Positions 1 through 11,084 of a stretch of DNA of 64,000 nucleotides are shown piece by piece. The notes below the pieces were generated by a model. That model was not told the origin of the DNA and searched no databases. It was given only the letters and a program-made list of their open reading frames with translations. The DNA is from Schistosoma haematobium (lineage: Eukaryota; Platyhelminthes; Trematoda; Strigeidida; Schistosomatidae): contig NC_067200.1 of assembly GCF_000699445.3 (NCBI RefSeq), positions 17,242,510 through 17,306,509 of the forward strand, in the 5' to 3' direction. The translations under genes were made by a program, and so were the position numbers. Numbering within the stretch: the first letter of the stretch is position 1; each line of letters opens with the position of its first letter.

Positions 1-245
1 CAAGCGTCTAGGCACAGAAGAGAGTCGTTTAGGTGGCCGATGGGGACTTATTGGTCGCAGGACAGATAAGGGGGACCGTCTACTACAACTGTGCACTGAC
101 CACAACCTCTTTCTGGCTAGCACTAACTTTCGGCACAGTCATCGCCGATGTGCCACCTGGCATCCTCCCTCTGCATCTCAAGCCTGGACTCGGATTGGTC
201 ACATCGCAATCAGCTACCGCTGGCGTGGTTGTGTACAGGACTGAG
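1..245 (+). mobile_element. RTE-type endonuclease domain fragment
   Basis: A frame different from the ATG-initiated one reads CTDHNLFLASTNFRHSHRRC and ISYRWRGC without a stop. This is the endonuclease domain of the abundant schistosome RTE-like element. The usual Ile-Asp-His motif reads Ile-Gly-His here, so a catalytic residue appears lost. The fragment is cut by the left window edge and fuses into dispersed repeat A at about 242. Confidence 0.75.
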
Positions 246-420
246 GCAGGTGGTTTTCTTAAGGAGCCACTCCCCACGCCTTTGACCTAGAGGTCTAGTC
301 AACAAGGCATTACAGCAACGTCAGGAGATGCACTCTCATAGTAGCCAGTGACCAATAATTGGTTCATATGTATTAAGTACCCAATATTTAACAATATTTA
401 TGTGCTCAAATAATAAATAA
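242..420 (+). repeat. Dispersed repeat A, partial copy
   Basis: Similar to 42760-42960, sharing the block from ggttttctta through the gacc...aggtct segment to the gaccaa...ggttcat segment. It ends in an AATAA-rich tail. Confidence 0.6.
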
Positions 421-1326
421 TAATACAATCAATTGTATACATTATTGTTACTTTTACTGCGCTGGGATTTAACATGAAATAATTTTGTCTCATTGTCCTA
501 AAGACGTATGACAACTTGAACTGACGAACTCATGTACGAGGTTCTATGTTGCGTATGACTGAGATATGGCAATTTTTCTAATGACAGTTTAAACGACTTG
601 CTGTACAAGTTGAGTTGTTAATAATAGAAATAGTAAAGATTTATTATGCAAATATATTAGGATCTAAGAGTTTACAACACAGGAAAACTCACTAAAAACA
701 ATACAGAAATTAAGTACAGTCTCAATTATTTATAGGTAAGGGTCAATGACAACATATTACAGTCTATCGAAAAATAAAGTTTGAAACGTTACAGTTCACT
801 ACTTGACAGTTGAATTACCAAGGAATCCAAATTGGTCTATGCAGATACATTTCGCTGCTAGTACTACTAATTCAAGCAGTTAACTTTAAAATATACGGTT
901 CAATATATTAAAATCGTTCATAACTTAACATTCGAGTAGTTAATCAGTACCGTTAGGAGTTATGGCAGATACATCTCATTGGATTATTCGACTAAACTCA
1001 TATTCTTTGTAGTAAAGCTAACGACTACACGCTAGAAATTGTCCCCTCCAAAAGATCAAATCACTGAGTCATAGTCAACACAGAGCCTGCACCAAATATG
1101 CGTTAGTCCAAGTTAATAAACCATATCAACACAGTGATATGAAATTAACAAAACAAATATCGAAATCAGATCACAATAAATTTTCTGAATCTTAACTACT
1201 AATTCAACTAGTTGAAATTCGAATGCCAAAACAATTATTTTGGTAAATTCAGATGGAATGTATTTGAAAAATTTACACACGAATCCAGTGATACAGAGAT
1301 GACTATTTTTTGTTACTTTCACTTAC
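421..1326. other. GFAT intron 7 sequence
   Basis: AT-rich with no coding signal. The stretch at about 500-560 resembles the 3' tail that follows RTE copies elsewhere in the window (for example 41990-42060). No further GFAT exon was recognised. Confidence 0.5.
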
Positions 1327-1414
1327 CTTGCACAACTTGCAAAGAAAAACTCGATTTCTCGATGACCATCCGCGCCACTCAAAAAATGTGTCACCTGTTC
1401 CATTGATGAATCTC
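1327..1414 (-). CDS. GFPT1: GFAT coding exon 7
   Basis: 88 bp between acceptor atttag and donor gtaagtg. It encodes a variable linker and then [11 protein letters not shown], matching VEYFFASDASA of the family, with Cys where Asp is usual. It ends in phase 2, so at least one more exon lies further left; none was recognised in 1-1326. Confidence 0.85.
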
Positions 1415-4400
1415 CTAAATCAACGTGCCCATCATTGGATAACGGTCGAATATTATATTTAGTGTTAGAACCTTTAAAATGATTATTAAATCAACAAAAA
1501 AGAATAATAACGTAAGCAATAAGGTTAACAGAGGAACGGAAAACGTCTTCGATCACAGACACTTGATTGACACAACGGATCCGCCAGTTAACATTAATAG
1601 TGAAATAAAATTGGGGCACACAGAAACTAAGATATGAATAATATCTAACTTAAGAAGTACAAACCGATTTATCCAATTACATGGGACATTATCCGACAAT
1701 TTTTTATTCGTCAAGCATTTTCGAAAACAGAGTCTCCTGGTTATCAGATAACCATAAAATATCCAAAGACTAACACAGTAATTGACCAATTCCTAGTACG
1801 TGAAACAATATTCAAAACTGTGATGATAAGATTGTAAGCATACTGAATAACTCATTGAGCCAAAAGTCAATCAAGATTAGAAATTGGTTGACACAAAAAG
1901 GAAATACATACTCGCGAATGAGATCGCATATTTATTTAATATTTACGATAAATTGAGGGGCAAGGCATTAGTTGATAAAGTTTAATCCAACTGTCAATGA
2001 CTGCACGGACTGATAGCATGTCTTCTTTTGGTTACCTGTACCTTTCACTCTAGTGCCTAATCGTTAACAATACTATAAACAAATAATTAACCGTGATATT
2101 TTTGTTTTGTAGCTAACATGTACACCAACGTGCCTGCGCACCTTGAGTAACAATTTAGGCACATTTGGATAATATTTATCTCCCTCCAAATGTAAAATGT
2201 TGCTTCAGAACTGGTCCGCGTCGACGCTTGAACTAGTGATAGGAAGTGAAGTAGTTGAATGAGTTAACCAACTCACTTATCTCGAAGACCTGACCGGGTC
2301 TAGTGGGTTGGTGTCTGACAAAATCTTGTCACTGGTTCAAAGAACCCAGTGGTGTTTGCTAAATTGAGTCGTTCGTGGTGTAGATGAGATGTCCGTCCGC
2401 CAATCACAGGACATGTATATCACGTAGTAGTCCTTTCTGTCATATCTGATACCTGTGAAACAGTCCATGGAATTGGAGACATGAGTAGGCTGGAGGTTTT
2501 AATCATAAGTATTTCTGACCTATCGCAAACCGACCAAGTGAGTGTTTTTGAGGTTAGGGACAGGATATCTAGTGAAGATGTCAAACTAGTCGATGGGGTA
2601 GTGAACCTTCATCGACTGAGATGTTTAAGACATGTGTTTCGTACGTCTAACCACTGCCTACCTCGACGAGCGACGCTTGATAGTACGAAGATAGGTTGTA
2701 ATAACGCTATAGGGGGCCGAATCAGAACATCCCATTAGTCCGTGAACTCGCCATCTGTTATCTGAGCCATGTTGGTAGATGCAGACTACTGGGGTCGGTG
2801 GGATAATTGTGATTAGTGGTTGGAGAAGTTGGATAACATGACTCAGAATTGTTCACCATTGTTCAGATGCACTCACCTCTTTATCTTCTCTATCCTTAAT
2901 CCCAGTATGCATTTATTCATGTTGAAATGTAATATGCCCCTTTCGATTAAAAAACCTGCATATATTATCCGACCATTCGGAAGTGAGTTGGATATCTTTG
3001 CATATTTTTGTCTAAATCGGTTATCTGTAGAACACCGTGTGCAGCTAAGGTCCTCATTATTGAAAAATAACTATTCCTGTGATTCAGCAAAATCCTAAGC
3101 AGCAAATAAACAATTGCGTCACATCCCACCATTTTACAAATCAACAAGAGTCTGTGGTCTAACAAACATAGGAAGGAGTAGTAGTGCTTTGCAAGTCAAA
3201 GTGGTTGAACATGTAACAAGATAGTTACAAAAAAAACATAAGATCAAGAAACAAAACCCCTGACTGTACGTAGATTAACCTCCCCCTATGTCCAAAAAAT
3301 GTTTGTTGAAACTACCGTGGATAATGTTGATTTATTAACCATAATTTCATGATTCATACTGCATTTCTCATCTCTCAATCTATCAGGTTTGACTGTAATC
3401 TCCTAAACCCGTAAGTGTCTCAATAAGTTAATGTGTTATCACCTTGTTTGAAATGTATGTGACAAAGTTTAGATAAACTTCGTGTTTTTATTGCATTACA
3501 TAAACTCATTAGACGGACTAACTGACAGAATTGGTATTAAGGAAATTAATGTATAAAGAAATATACACATTGCAATAACCTACTATTCGGTTTATAAAAC
3601 ACTGGTATATGATTCATTGTCAATTCATGCGGACTTTTAATTCCAACCAACATTGGTGAACCCCGCCTAGGAAAAATGATAGAAACATTTAAAATAAAGA
3701 AAAGTTATTCCCATTATATTATTCCAAAATTAAGATTTAGTTTCAATAAACTATATATAGAATACTTTACCGAATAATTACTGTTTGTAATATCCCAATG
3801 ATAAATTAGTATTTGTGTTAAACTTAAAAGGTAAAACATCTATAAGATTCAGTCAGCCAACCAGTCTTATGGAACATAAAACCTAACATATGCTTCCGAT
3901 ACGCATATAATTAAACACTAGTAACCCACGAGTATTTTCCATTCTTAATGATTATGTGATGTGGAGAGCCAGTCAGAAGTAACTAAATGAGGTCAATCAA
4001 TGGCAATTAGAAATTATCTGAAGGACAAGTACGTTTCATCGGCTAGGAAATGGACTGCTTTTCTAAGGGGTAAAGTTGTAGATATATATGAGTATTTGTG
4101 CATTTTATTCAGTAGCCCAATATACTTTTTCGTCCACTCTTGTGTTCGCGCTCAAGTAGTTAGGTGGAGAGTTAGCGTCTAGCACATCGTGTATCAATGT
4201 CGGATTACGGACGCCACCCATCATAAAACAATGTTCTACAGTCATACGGTAGAACGGAGAGAACTGCCGTGAAGTAAATTCGTCCTGTGGTTGACAGACG
4301 GACCTCTCACCTACTCCATAAATAACGCGATTTGGCAAAAACCAACCGAGCTTTCTGAATCCGTATCGAGATTTCATCAGATACCAGACTATTAAGACTG

Positions 4401-5892
4401 ATGAGACTCCCAAGATAAGTAAAACGGTCGATACGCTCAACTACATGACTCTCTACTATTAATTCAAGAACTGATGTAGGACAGCTTCAAAGTAACTTTC
4501 TGCATTTCAATGTAGAGAGTAGCATACCGAACATGCTTGCATTGTTGCTTAAGGTGAACATAAGACTCAACCCAAAGAGATGGAGCCCGGCAGCTAAGCA
4601 TTGTTGTATTCGCCATTACGTGGTGGACGTTCATTTTCTAACGTTATAAAAGTCATTTGGGTTTTTTGGAATTACAATGGACCAAATTCCAAAACTCACT
4701 GTATAGAAAGAATTATATGCATTTATAAAATGCTAGCCAATGAGTTTTCAACCGATTATTTAATGGTAATGTAATCGTTATGAAATAATGAGAAAGAATT
4801 AGTTGTAGAGATAAATTATCTTAAATAAAACTATGAGTAATGTTAGAAGACATCTACTCCACCGAGACATATGGTGTTTAGTCGGTCCACATATATTCTT
4901 AAAACTTTATGGTAAAAACTTGTACTGCTGAATCGGAAAATTAAATGAGCTAAATTTTCCAACACTTTAATATCTGATGCTAAATGAGAGAATTTAATGA
5001 AATATACCGAGAAAGTAACAGAAACACTTACTGACCTTGCCACAACACATTCACCAGGGTAGTAACAACTTTTGGATGCCAATGCAAACGATCCTTCCTA
5101 AAACATAAGGGGCAAAATAGAACACAATAGTTCAGTAACAATCAACACATTGTCTATAATATGCAGGATTCATACACATGGATATATTAAAAAATTTCGT
5201 ATAATAGATTTCTAATACGTCAATTTAAGTTCATTACATTAATCAACTAGTTCGTAATGGAATATGAACACAAACAGATTCAACGTGAAACTTTGAACAC
5301 AGGCTCTTAAATTTAAGCTATCACATGTAACAACGAAGAATGTTCAAAAGAAAGAAAATATGTAGATAACAAAGGTTATGGGTTGAGAAGAAAAAAATAA
5401 CAAGTAATAACATTTTGAAGAGTTAGAAAGTAAAAAGAATGCGTCTGTTTTTTTTTGAAACCTCATCGAGCCACACCATTTAGGGTCTCTAATAACTTAT
5501 TTCCATAACCTCAATGAATTCATCGAAATAATTTGCAGCTCTTCACATAATTCACAGAAAAATCAGTGAAATCATGAGCTGGGTACGTATTAGCGAATGA
5601 CCAGTCTTAGCTTTTATCCAACATAAGCTTATATTATCCAGTATCGTAATCTACTTAAGTTATGTACCTATAACTCCTATCACTGAGAGACATAAAGTAG
5701 CACATAACGGGCATCTTTTGCAGTATATTCACTCTTAAGTTGATAAAAGGTTGGTAATTGTGAAACGGGCTCATATTTTCGCTGAGATATCGTCGGTAAC
5801 TCTGACTTCTCAGGGATGATGCAATATTTTCAATAAGTCGCATACACCCACAAACACTTCATTTCCTATCCACAAGCTATTTTTAGTGAAAA

Positions 5893-5949
<57 letters not shown>

Positions 5950-8900
5950 CAGACTTACCAGTTGCTGAGCAACCAATTCAACAACTTCTAAAAAGGTAAT
6001 AGGATTTTCTTTATGTGAATCATAAATCATTTGCATAAATTTTGGAATCACTTCTGTATCTGTTTCAGATTCAAATATATAACCGCGACGACTCTATGAG
6101 TGGTAAGAGACCATAAAAAGGGTTAAGAAAATACATTATGCATCGGAAATTGAATAAAAAAGACAATGATAATAACACTGACAGATGTTAATGCCCATAA
6201 AAGGCAAATCTATTACTGGGCATGAGCGACTTCATCCATCAAATAGATTAATGGATGGAAACATTTTATTCTATGATGAGTAATTTCAGGCTGTCGACCA
6301 AACTTTCAATTCCGTTGTAATATATATGTAAAAATTATACACTAAAAACTCGTCTTTCCTGAGGTCAGATCCCCCGAATTCATCGTCGAAACCCTTATTA
6401 TTGTGCTTTTCGAGTCATAAATAAGTCGGTTAGACACTAAGAATTACAGTTTTATTGCCTTGGTTTCACATTTAAAAACCAAACGGTACTCATTATTATC
6501 CGAAAACCGAGAATCAGTAATATAATTTGAATGTATATACATCAATCGATCTTTAAACACTGGACTATGTTGTAGCTAACTAGCTCCTAGTATAGTTGAA
6601 TCCGACCAGTCAAATATTCCTTAACACAACCAATAAGTACAGTGAATGAACTATGACTTAGTTGAATCAACATTTCGGAATAGAGATAATACAGATTGAG
6701 AATATGGGAGTGATGCTTAGTAGGCCCAATCGATCATTATTCTTAAGCGAGATAGTATTTTATTTCAATATATAAATTTCATCCGGAATACCTCGGATAA
6801 TTCATTGGAAAAAAACATGTATGACGTGTAAAAAATGGTTTACTTTGTGAACTCTAAAACCTACTAATCTGTCTGAGATGCTCTTTGTAACCAATACATT
6901 TGAATGAGATGAAGTAAATATAACACGAGGAAATGTTACGAACAAAGCAAGGCAACTGGTATATATAAATAGGTTTCGCAGAAAACGTAACATTTCTAAA
7001 CAAGTCTCGTCCAGATATAATTCCAGTCATCACCTGATTACTTCTGAACAGTTCACCACAACTTCGACTTCACATATCATAATAAATATAAGATTTCATT
7101 GTCTAACAAATGAAGTCCTCGCCAAGAAACTGAAAGATGCCAGGTTTAACTCCAGAATGTGTTTACCAGTGACATGTATTGCTGTTCCACTTTTATTAAC
7201 ACCACTTATTTTATTAGGATCTATATTTAGACTAAAAATTTAACTTACCAGTAATGCCCTAAGATCTACGTGGTTGGTTATAATACCATTGTGCACTACA
7301 ACGAACCCGTTGTCAGGACCAGAACGTTGGGGATGAGCATTTACTTCATTTGGCTCCCCATGAGTTGCCCATCGAGTATGCGCTATGCCAACATGTGTTG
7401 TGATTAGTTCATTTGGAAAGTCATGATCGGTTAGAAACTCTAAATAAACGATACATTATTCTTAAATTAAACTCTTGACGTATACAGAATAAGTTATGCG
7501 TAGATCCCACAAAATAATTCCATATTAACCATAACAAAGTGAAGTGTTCCCTAATATAACCATAATATGATCCCAAAATGGATATAAGTCGCTTAACATT
7601 CTTAGGTATCTTGATGATAACTACTCATAAATATGAGATGTCTCACACTTTCTGTTTTCCCACAATGAATTGTAATTCAACATATCACTTAGCTAAGTGA
7701 TAGTGTTACTACTACTCTCAGTTGACAATCTCCCTAGAACTAATGACTGCAAGATAATCTCAATGATAACCTAACGATAATTAATATAATTGAATTAGTA
7801 CGATAATGACGAGTAGAGTTTACTAAACAACTTGAATGGACAAAAACTATAACCACTCCCTTCGTCCCGACATTTCATGTCCGGGTGGACCGCAGTGATA
7901 ATCAAAGACATCTATGGCTTTAATTACTAATTAGCTAAAATACAGCTTGGCAAATAATTCAACCGACCTAATATTACAACAGACAGTCATATTCCATCAA
8001 TATATAGTCTAGCATATCTGAGATGGTTCAATTCCCAATAACTGAGATAATTATAACGAAAGAGATAGCGATGTAGTAGCAAAGAAAAGAAGAAAGACTA
8101 AAGCTGTTCAGGTTCGGCCCCCTATAGCGTTATTACAACCTATCTTCGTACTATCAAGCGTCGCTCGTCGAGGTAGGCAGTGGTTAGACGTACGAAACAC
8201 ATGTCTTAAACATCTCAGTCGATGAAGGTTCACTACCCCATCGACTAGTTTGACATCTTCACTAGATATCCTGTCCCTAACCTCAAAAACACTCACTTGG
8301 TCGGTTTGCGATAGGTCAGAAATACTTATGATTAAAACCTCCAGCCTACTCATGTCTCCAATTCCATGGACTGTTTCACAGGTATCAGATATGACAGAAA
8401 GGACTACTACGTGATATACATGTCCTGTGATTGGCGGACGGACATCTCATCTACACCACGAACGACTCAATTTAGCAAACACCACTGGGTTCTTTGAACC
8501 AGTGACAAGATTTTGTCAGACACCAACCCACTAGACCCGGTCAGGTCTTCGAGATAAGTGAGTTGGTTAACTCATTCAACTACTTCACTTCCTATCACTA
8601 GTTCAAGCGTCGACGCGGACCAGTTCTGAAGCAACATTTTACATTTGGAGGGAGATAAATATTATCCAAATGTGCCTAAATTGTTACTCAAGGTGCGCAG
8701 GCACGTTGGTGTACATGTTAGCTACAAAACAAAAATATCACGGTTAATTATTTGTTTATAGTATTGTTAACGATTAGGCACTAGAGTGAAAGGTACAGGT
8801 AACCAAAAGAAGACATGCTATCAGTCCGTGCAGTCATTGACAGTTGGATTAAACTTTATCAACTAATGCCTTGCCCCTCAATTTATCGTAAATATTAAAT

Positions 8901-10937
8901 AAATATGCGATCTCATTCGCGAGTATGTATTTCCTTTTTGTGTCAACCAATTTCTAATCTTGATTGACTTTTGGCTCAATGAGTTATTCAGTATGCTTAC
9001 AATCTTATCATCACAGTTTTGAATATTGTTTCACGTACTAGGAATTGGTCAATTACTGTGTTAGTCTTTGGATATTTTATGGTTATCTGATCTGACTATC
9101 TGTTTAATCCCTAGAATTGATAGTGTATAATAATTACATCCTTTTCTCAAATATTATTACTGACATGTGCCTTTTTAACACGTTTTCCTAATCGATCGGT
9201 AGTGTGGCTCAGAGTCATTTATTGTTAATGCCTTTTCTATGTTTTTGCTTTCGTTAACTACCACAGGCCACGATCATTGAATAAACGTCTCGTTAGTTTA
9301 TATTTGAGTTGTCGCTTTTCATAGTTCCTCAAACTCTGTCAATCTAGTGGACGACACTGAAATCCACTGGTTTTTCCTAACTTTCTGATATAAGTAGTCG
9401 ATTGATATCGTTTTTGTACCTTCAGCTGCTAGGACATCTTTCCGGATTTCTTCCGAAACTTTATCTGTGGTCGACAAGCTAATTCTTTCCTGAAGGGATC
9501 GTTGACTGCATGATCGAACTGACACCCATGAGATCTTCTCGATTCAACTTTTCCATACATTATTAGATAATTTACTTCTACTCATGCCGAGCAGATCCAA
9601 TTACCATTTAATCTTCCGGAAATCGCTTGGTTTTGGGATTATATAAAGTCAGTCCTGTGGTATATTCACGATAATTAACTAAAAATTCGGGTACTGAAAT
9701 AATTTATGTACATATAGAAATGTTTAGTAACAAATAGACTTAATAATGTGCAGGTGTATAATAAGAGACAGTGAAACACACCTTTAACAGCTTGTCCCAG
9801 TGATGCTACTTTTCCTTTACAACGAACAACTCGAGTAAACGTTTTGTGAGACCCATCATTATTAAATAAGTCATTCTGTTCTGAGCAAACGGCGTCGACT
9901 GCTAGTCCTGCAGAATCATAACCACGATATTCTAATCGATGTAAGCCATTGAGCAAAGTGTTTACGATGACTTGACGTGTAACCGGAACTTGATAATTTA
10001 GGTACGCAAATATTCCTAAACCAAGAGAAAAAAGTTGTTAGGTCTGTTGGTAATTGCGGGATTGAAAATCACAAGAAAGCAACTGATTAGGACATACATA
10101 ACCTATATACAATGTCAGGACCTACGAGCCTAGTTGTTTTTAACCATCCAAGTAGTGAATTAAACCAACCAATAAAAATTTAGTTCTACAACTAAACTTA
10201 GCTTAATTTACGGACGATACAAAGCTCTTGCCTAGCATAAGATGCGTCAATTTTCACGAATAAGTAAATTTCCATTACATTTTGACCTACAACTCATGGA
10301 GATGATGTACGAAATTATGATAGTACAACTGTACATCACGCGAGTAACATAGACACTAGAAAAGTATGATGATAGAGTACTATTCCAGGTCATCTATTAA
10401 TAATTGTGTCACTATGTGCATAAGGACTTCCTAAGTTACTTCAGTTGGTAGGGTGACGAACGCATCTACGAAACCTAGCGATCCCCTAAAACTACTCCAA
10501 AATGCATTTATATGTAAGACTTTGAGCTCATGTCGACAAACTCCTGCCTGGTAATGTGATAGCTTCTGGTATCCAGAAACCTTACTGCCCTGAAACAAAC
10601 TCAATCATTACAAAGTATACAAATTCACAAATAACATCAAAACTGACTGCAGTCGAGTGACTAAACCACTACACATTGAACATAACCAAATACCCTAAAC
10701 CGTACAGAGACAACAACAAGCGAGTGCGAAGAAACCAGTCGACTTATAAACGCTCATAACAAAGATATTGTATCTTGGGAGTTACATTTCCACGTGATAC
10801 TGCATTTACCACTCGATTATCAACATAAAGGAGAGAAACTAGAGTTCAGATAATAATAAAAAGCACAGGTAACATTCAAATAGGTTTTTCTTCGAACATA
10901 AAATCCCAGAATATGCTACTTCTTACATACCACACAT
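1327..10937 (-). CDS. GFPT1: GFAT, glutamine:fructose-6-phosphate aminotransferase (5' part, 7 exons)
   Basis: This enzyme makes glucosamine-6-phosphate from fructose-6-phosphate and glutamine, the committed cytosolic step to UDP-GlcNAc. Exons on the minus strand are 10931-10937, 9782-10015, 7249-7439, 5959-6093, 5036-5097, 3584-3666 and 1327-1414. Together they give 800 coding bases in one open frame with GT/AG borders. The product starts Met-Cys-Gly, so Cys2 becomes the N-terminal nucleophile of the class II glutaminase domain. Later motifs are [51 protein letters not shown], the RRGSP segment and EIEFFFAS, all in family order. The full protein is usually about 680 residues; about 266 codons are present, and the sugar isomerase domains must lie left of base 1. 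The symbol follows the vertebrate orthologue; GFPT1 and GFPT2 cannot be told apart here. Start choice is secure because family members begin MCGIFAY. Confidence 0.95.
1743..2721 (+). repeat. Left arm of 979-bp inverted duplication
   Basis: This segment matches the reverse complement of 8113-9091. Arm lengths are equal, implying no net gap, and I saw no mismatch in the stretches compared. It lies in GFAT intron 6. It contains unique-looking intron DNA plus part of a decayed RTE element that continues past the arm edge to about 2900, so this arm is probably the source copy. Confidence 0.95.
2195..2900 (+). mobile_element. Decayed RTE non-LTR fragment (RT C-terminus to 3' end)
   Basis: With frameshifts and stops it reads [48 protein letters not shown] and [11 protein letters not shown]. 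These match the post-RT region of the copy at 22700-23630. Partly inside the left inverted arm. Confidence 0.75.
2901..3583. other. GFAT intron 6, right part
   Basis: AT-rich intron between the RTE fragment and exon 6. No gene or recognisable repeat seen. Confidence 0.5.
3584..3666 (-). CDS. GFPT1: GFAT coding exon 6
   Basis: It encodes [16 protein letters not shown] and [10 protein letters not shown]. The family has RRGSPLLIG at this point, where the glutaminase domain ends. Two donors are possible (3584 or 3580). The one at 3584 (gtaggt) is chosen because only it leaves phase 1, as exon 7 requires. Confidence 0.88.
4105..4660 (-). mobile_element. Degenerate RTE fragment
   Basis: The open stretch includes [20 protein letters not shown] and [20 protein letters not shown], which correspond to [18 protein letters not shown] and [12 protein letters not shown] of the 22.7-23.6 kb copy. 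Inside GFAT intron 5, same strand as the gene. It is not a host exon. Confidence 0.6.
5036..5097 (-). CDS. GFPT1: GFAT coding exon 5
   Basis: 62 bp after acceptor ttttag. It encodes [20 protein letters not shown], matching the EGAFALVFKS...FPG...VATRR block of the family. It ends in phase 2 (AG), and exon 6 completes the Arg codon. Confidence 0.9.
5895..5946. repeat. AT dinucleotide microsatellite
   Basis: About 26 uninterrupted AT units, 12 bases from the splice donor of GFAT exon 4. Confidence 0.97.
5959..6093 (-). CDS. GFPT1: GFAT coding exon 4
   Basis: 135 bp, 45 codons, phase 0 at both ends. It encodes [16 protein letters not shown] and the helix ending ELVAQQL. The Asp of SETDTE is a glutamine ligand in the family. 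The donor lies only 12 bases from a long AT dinucleotide run in the intron downstream. Confidence 0.95.
6094..7248. other. GFAT intron 3
   Basis: AT-rich intron. No gene, repeat family or RNA recognised. Confidence 0.5.
7249..7439 (-). CDS. GFPT1: GFAT coding exon 3, glutaminase core
   Basis: 191 bp between acceptor tttatttag and donor gtaagtt. It encodes [30 protein letters not shown] and [11 protein letters not shown], the most conserved block of the glutaminase domain, including the Arg and His-Asn-Gly residues that bind glutamine. It ends in phase 0. Confidence 0.96.
8113..8640 (-). mobile_element. RTE fragment within right inverted arm
   Basis: Same content as 2195-2721 in the opposite orientation; truncated at the duplication edge rather than at a retrotransposon end. 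Confidence 0.75.
8113..9091 (-). repeat. Right arm of 979-bp inverted duplication
   Basis: Inverted copy of 1743-2721, located in GFAT intron 2. The RTE fragment inside it is cut off abruptly at 8113, whereas in the left arm it runs on, which marks this as the derived copy. Confidence 0.95.
9310..9542 (-). CDS. Unassigned short ORF in GFAT intron 2
   Basis: About 69 codons or more, ending [14 protein letters not shown] at 9319. It contains [16 protein letters not shown] and [11 protein letters not shown]. The spacing faintly recalls ENY2/Sus1 (KEVIKEKG...VTVDDLVAEI), but the tryptophan-to-glycine distance is wrong and the rest does not fit. An AATAAA on the same strand lies about 100 bases downstream of the stop. 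It could be a small nested gene, a retrocopy, or chance; function unknown. Confidence 0.2.
9782..10015 (-). CDS. GFPT1: GFAT coding exon 2, glutaminase domain
   Basis: Acceptor tttag, donor gtgtgt. It encodes the start of the glutaminase domain with [10 protein letters not shown] and [11 protein letters not shown], the glutamine-site motif. Between these and [11 protein letters not shown] lies a short Asn/Asp-rich variable loop. It enters needing two bases and leaves one base (phase 1). Confidence 0.95.
10016..10930. other. GFAT intron 1
   Basis: 915-bp AT-rich intron. Nothing recognised. Confidence 0.5.
10931..10937 (-). CDS. GFPT1: GFAT coding exon 1 (Met-Cys-Gly start)
   Basis: Only seven coding bases, ATGTGTG, followed by the donor gtatgtaag. 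The split Gly codon is completed by exon 2, giving MCGIFAY, the invariant glutaminase N-terminus. The exon also carries the end of the 5' UTR, whose start I cannot place. Too short to find by ORF calling; found by looking for a phase-1 Met-Cys-Gly with a donor. Confidence 0.88.
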
Positions 10938-11084
10938 CCTACGGTGAAAACGTAACGACAAACGAAATAAAGCGCTCAATCTTCTAGCATTCAATATTTG
11001 CGTACATATGCCCAGTTCAAAAATTCACTATCCGAAATCTCTGTGATAATCTTATTTTAGTCAGTTGATATCTCTGTGCCTACG

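Noticed and set aside
2481..2738. 85-codon ORF repeated at 8108-8353, which could look like a conserved gene pair
   Set aside because: The identity comes from the inverted duplication, and the content is RTE debris.
3580..3583. Alternative donor for GFAT exon 6 four bases further on (AG/gttatt)
   Set aside because: It leaves phase 2, which breaks the frame into exon 7; the donor at 3584 (gtaggt) keeps it.
4105..4440. 111-codon minus-strand ORF with a hydrophobic start, which looks like a membrane protein
   Set aside because: Its sequence follows the post-RT region of RTE elements, so it is decayed transposon, not a signal-anchored host protein.
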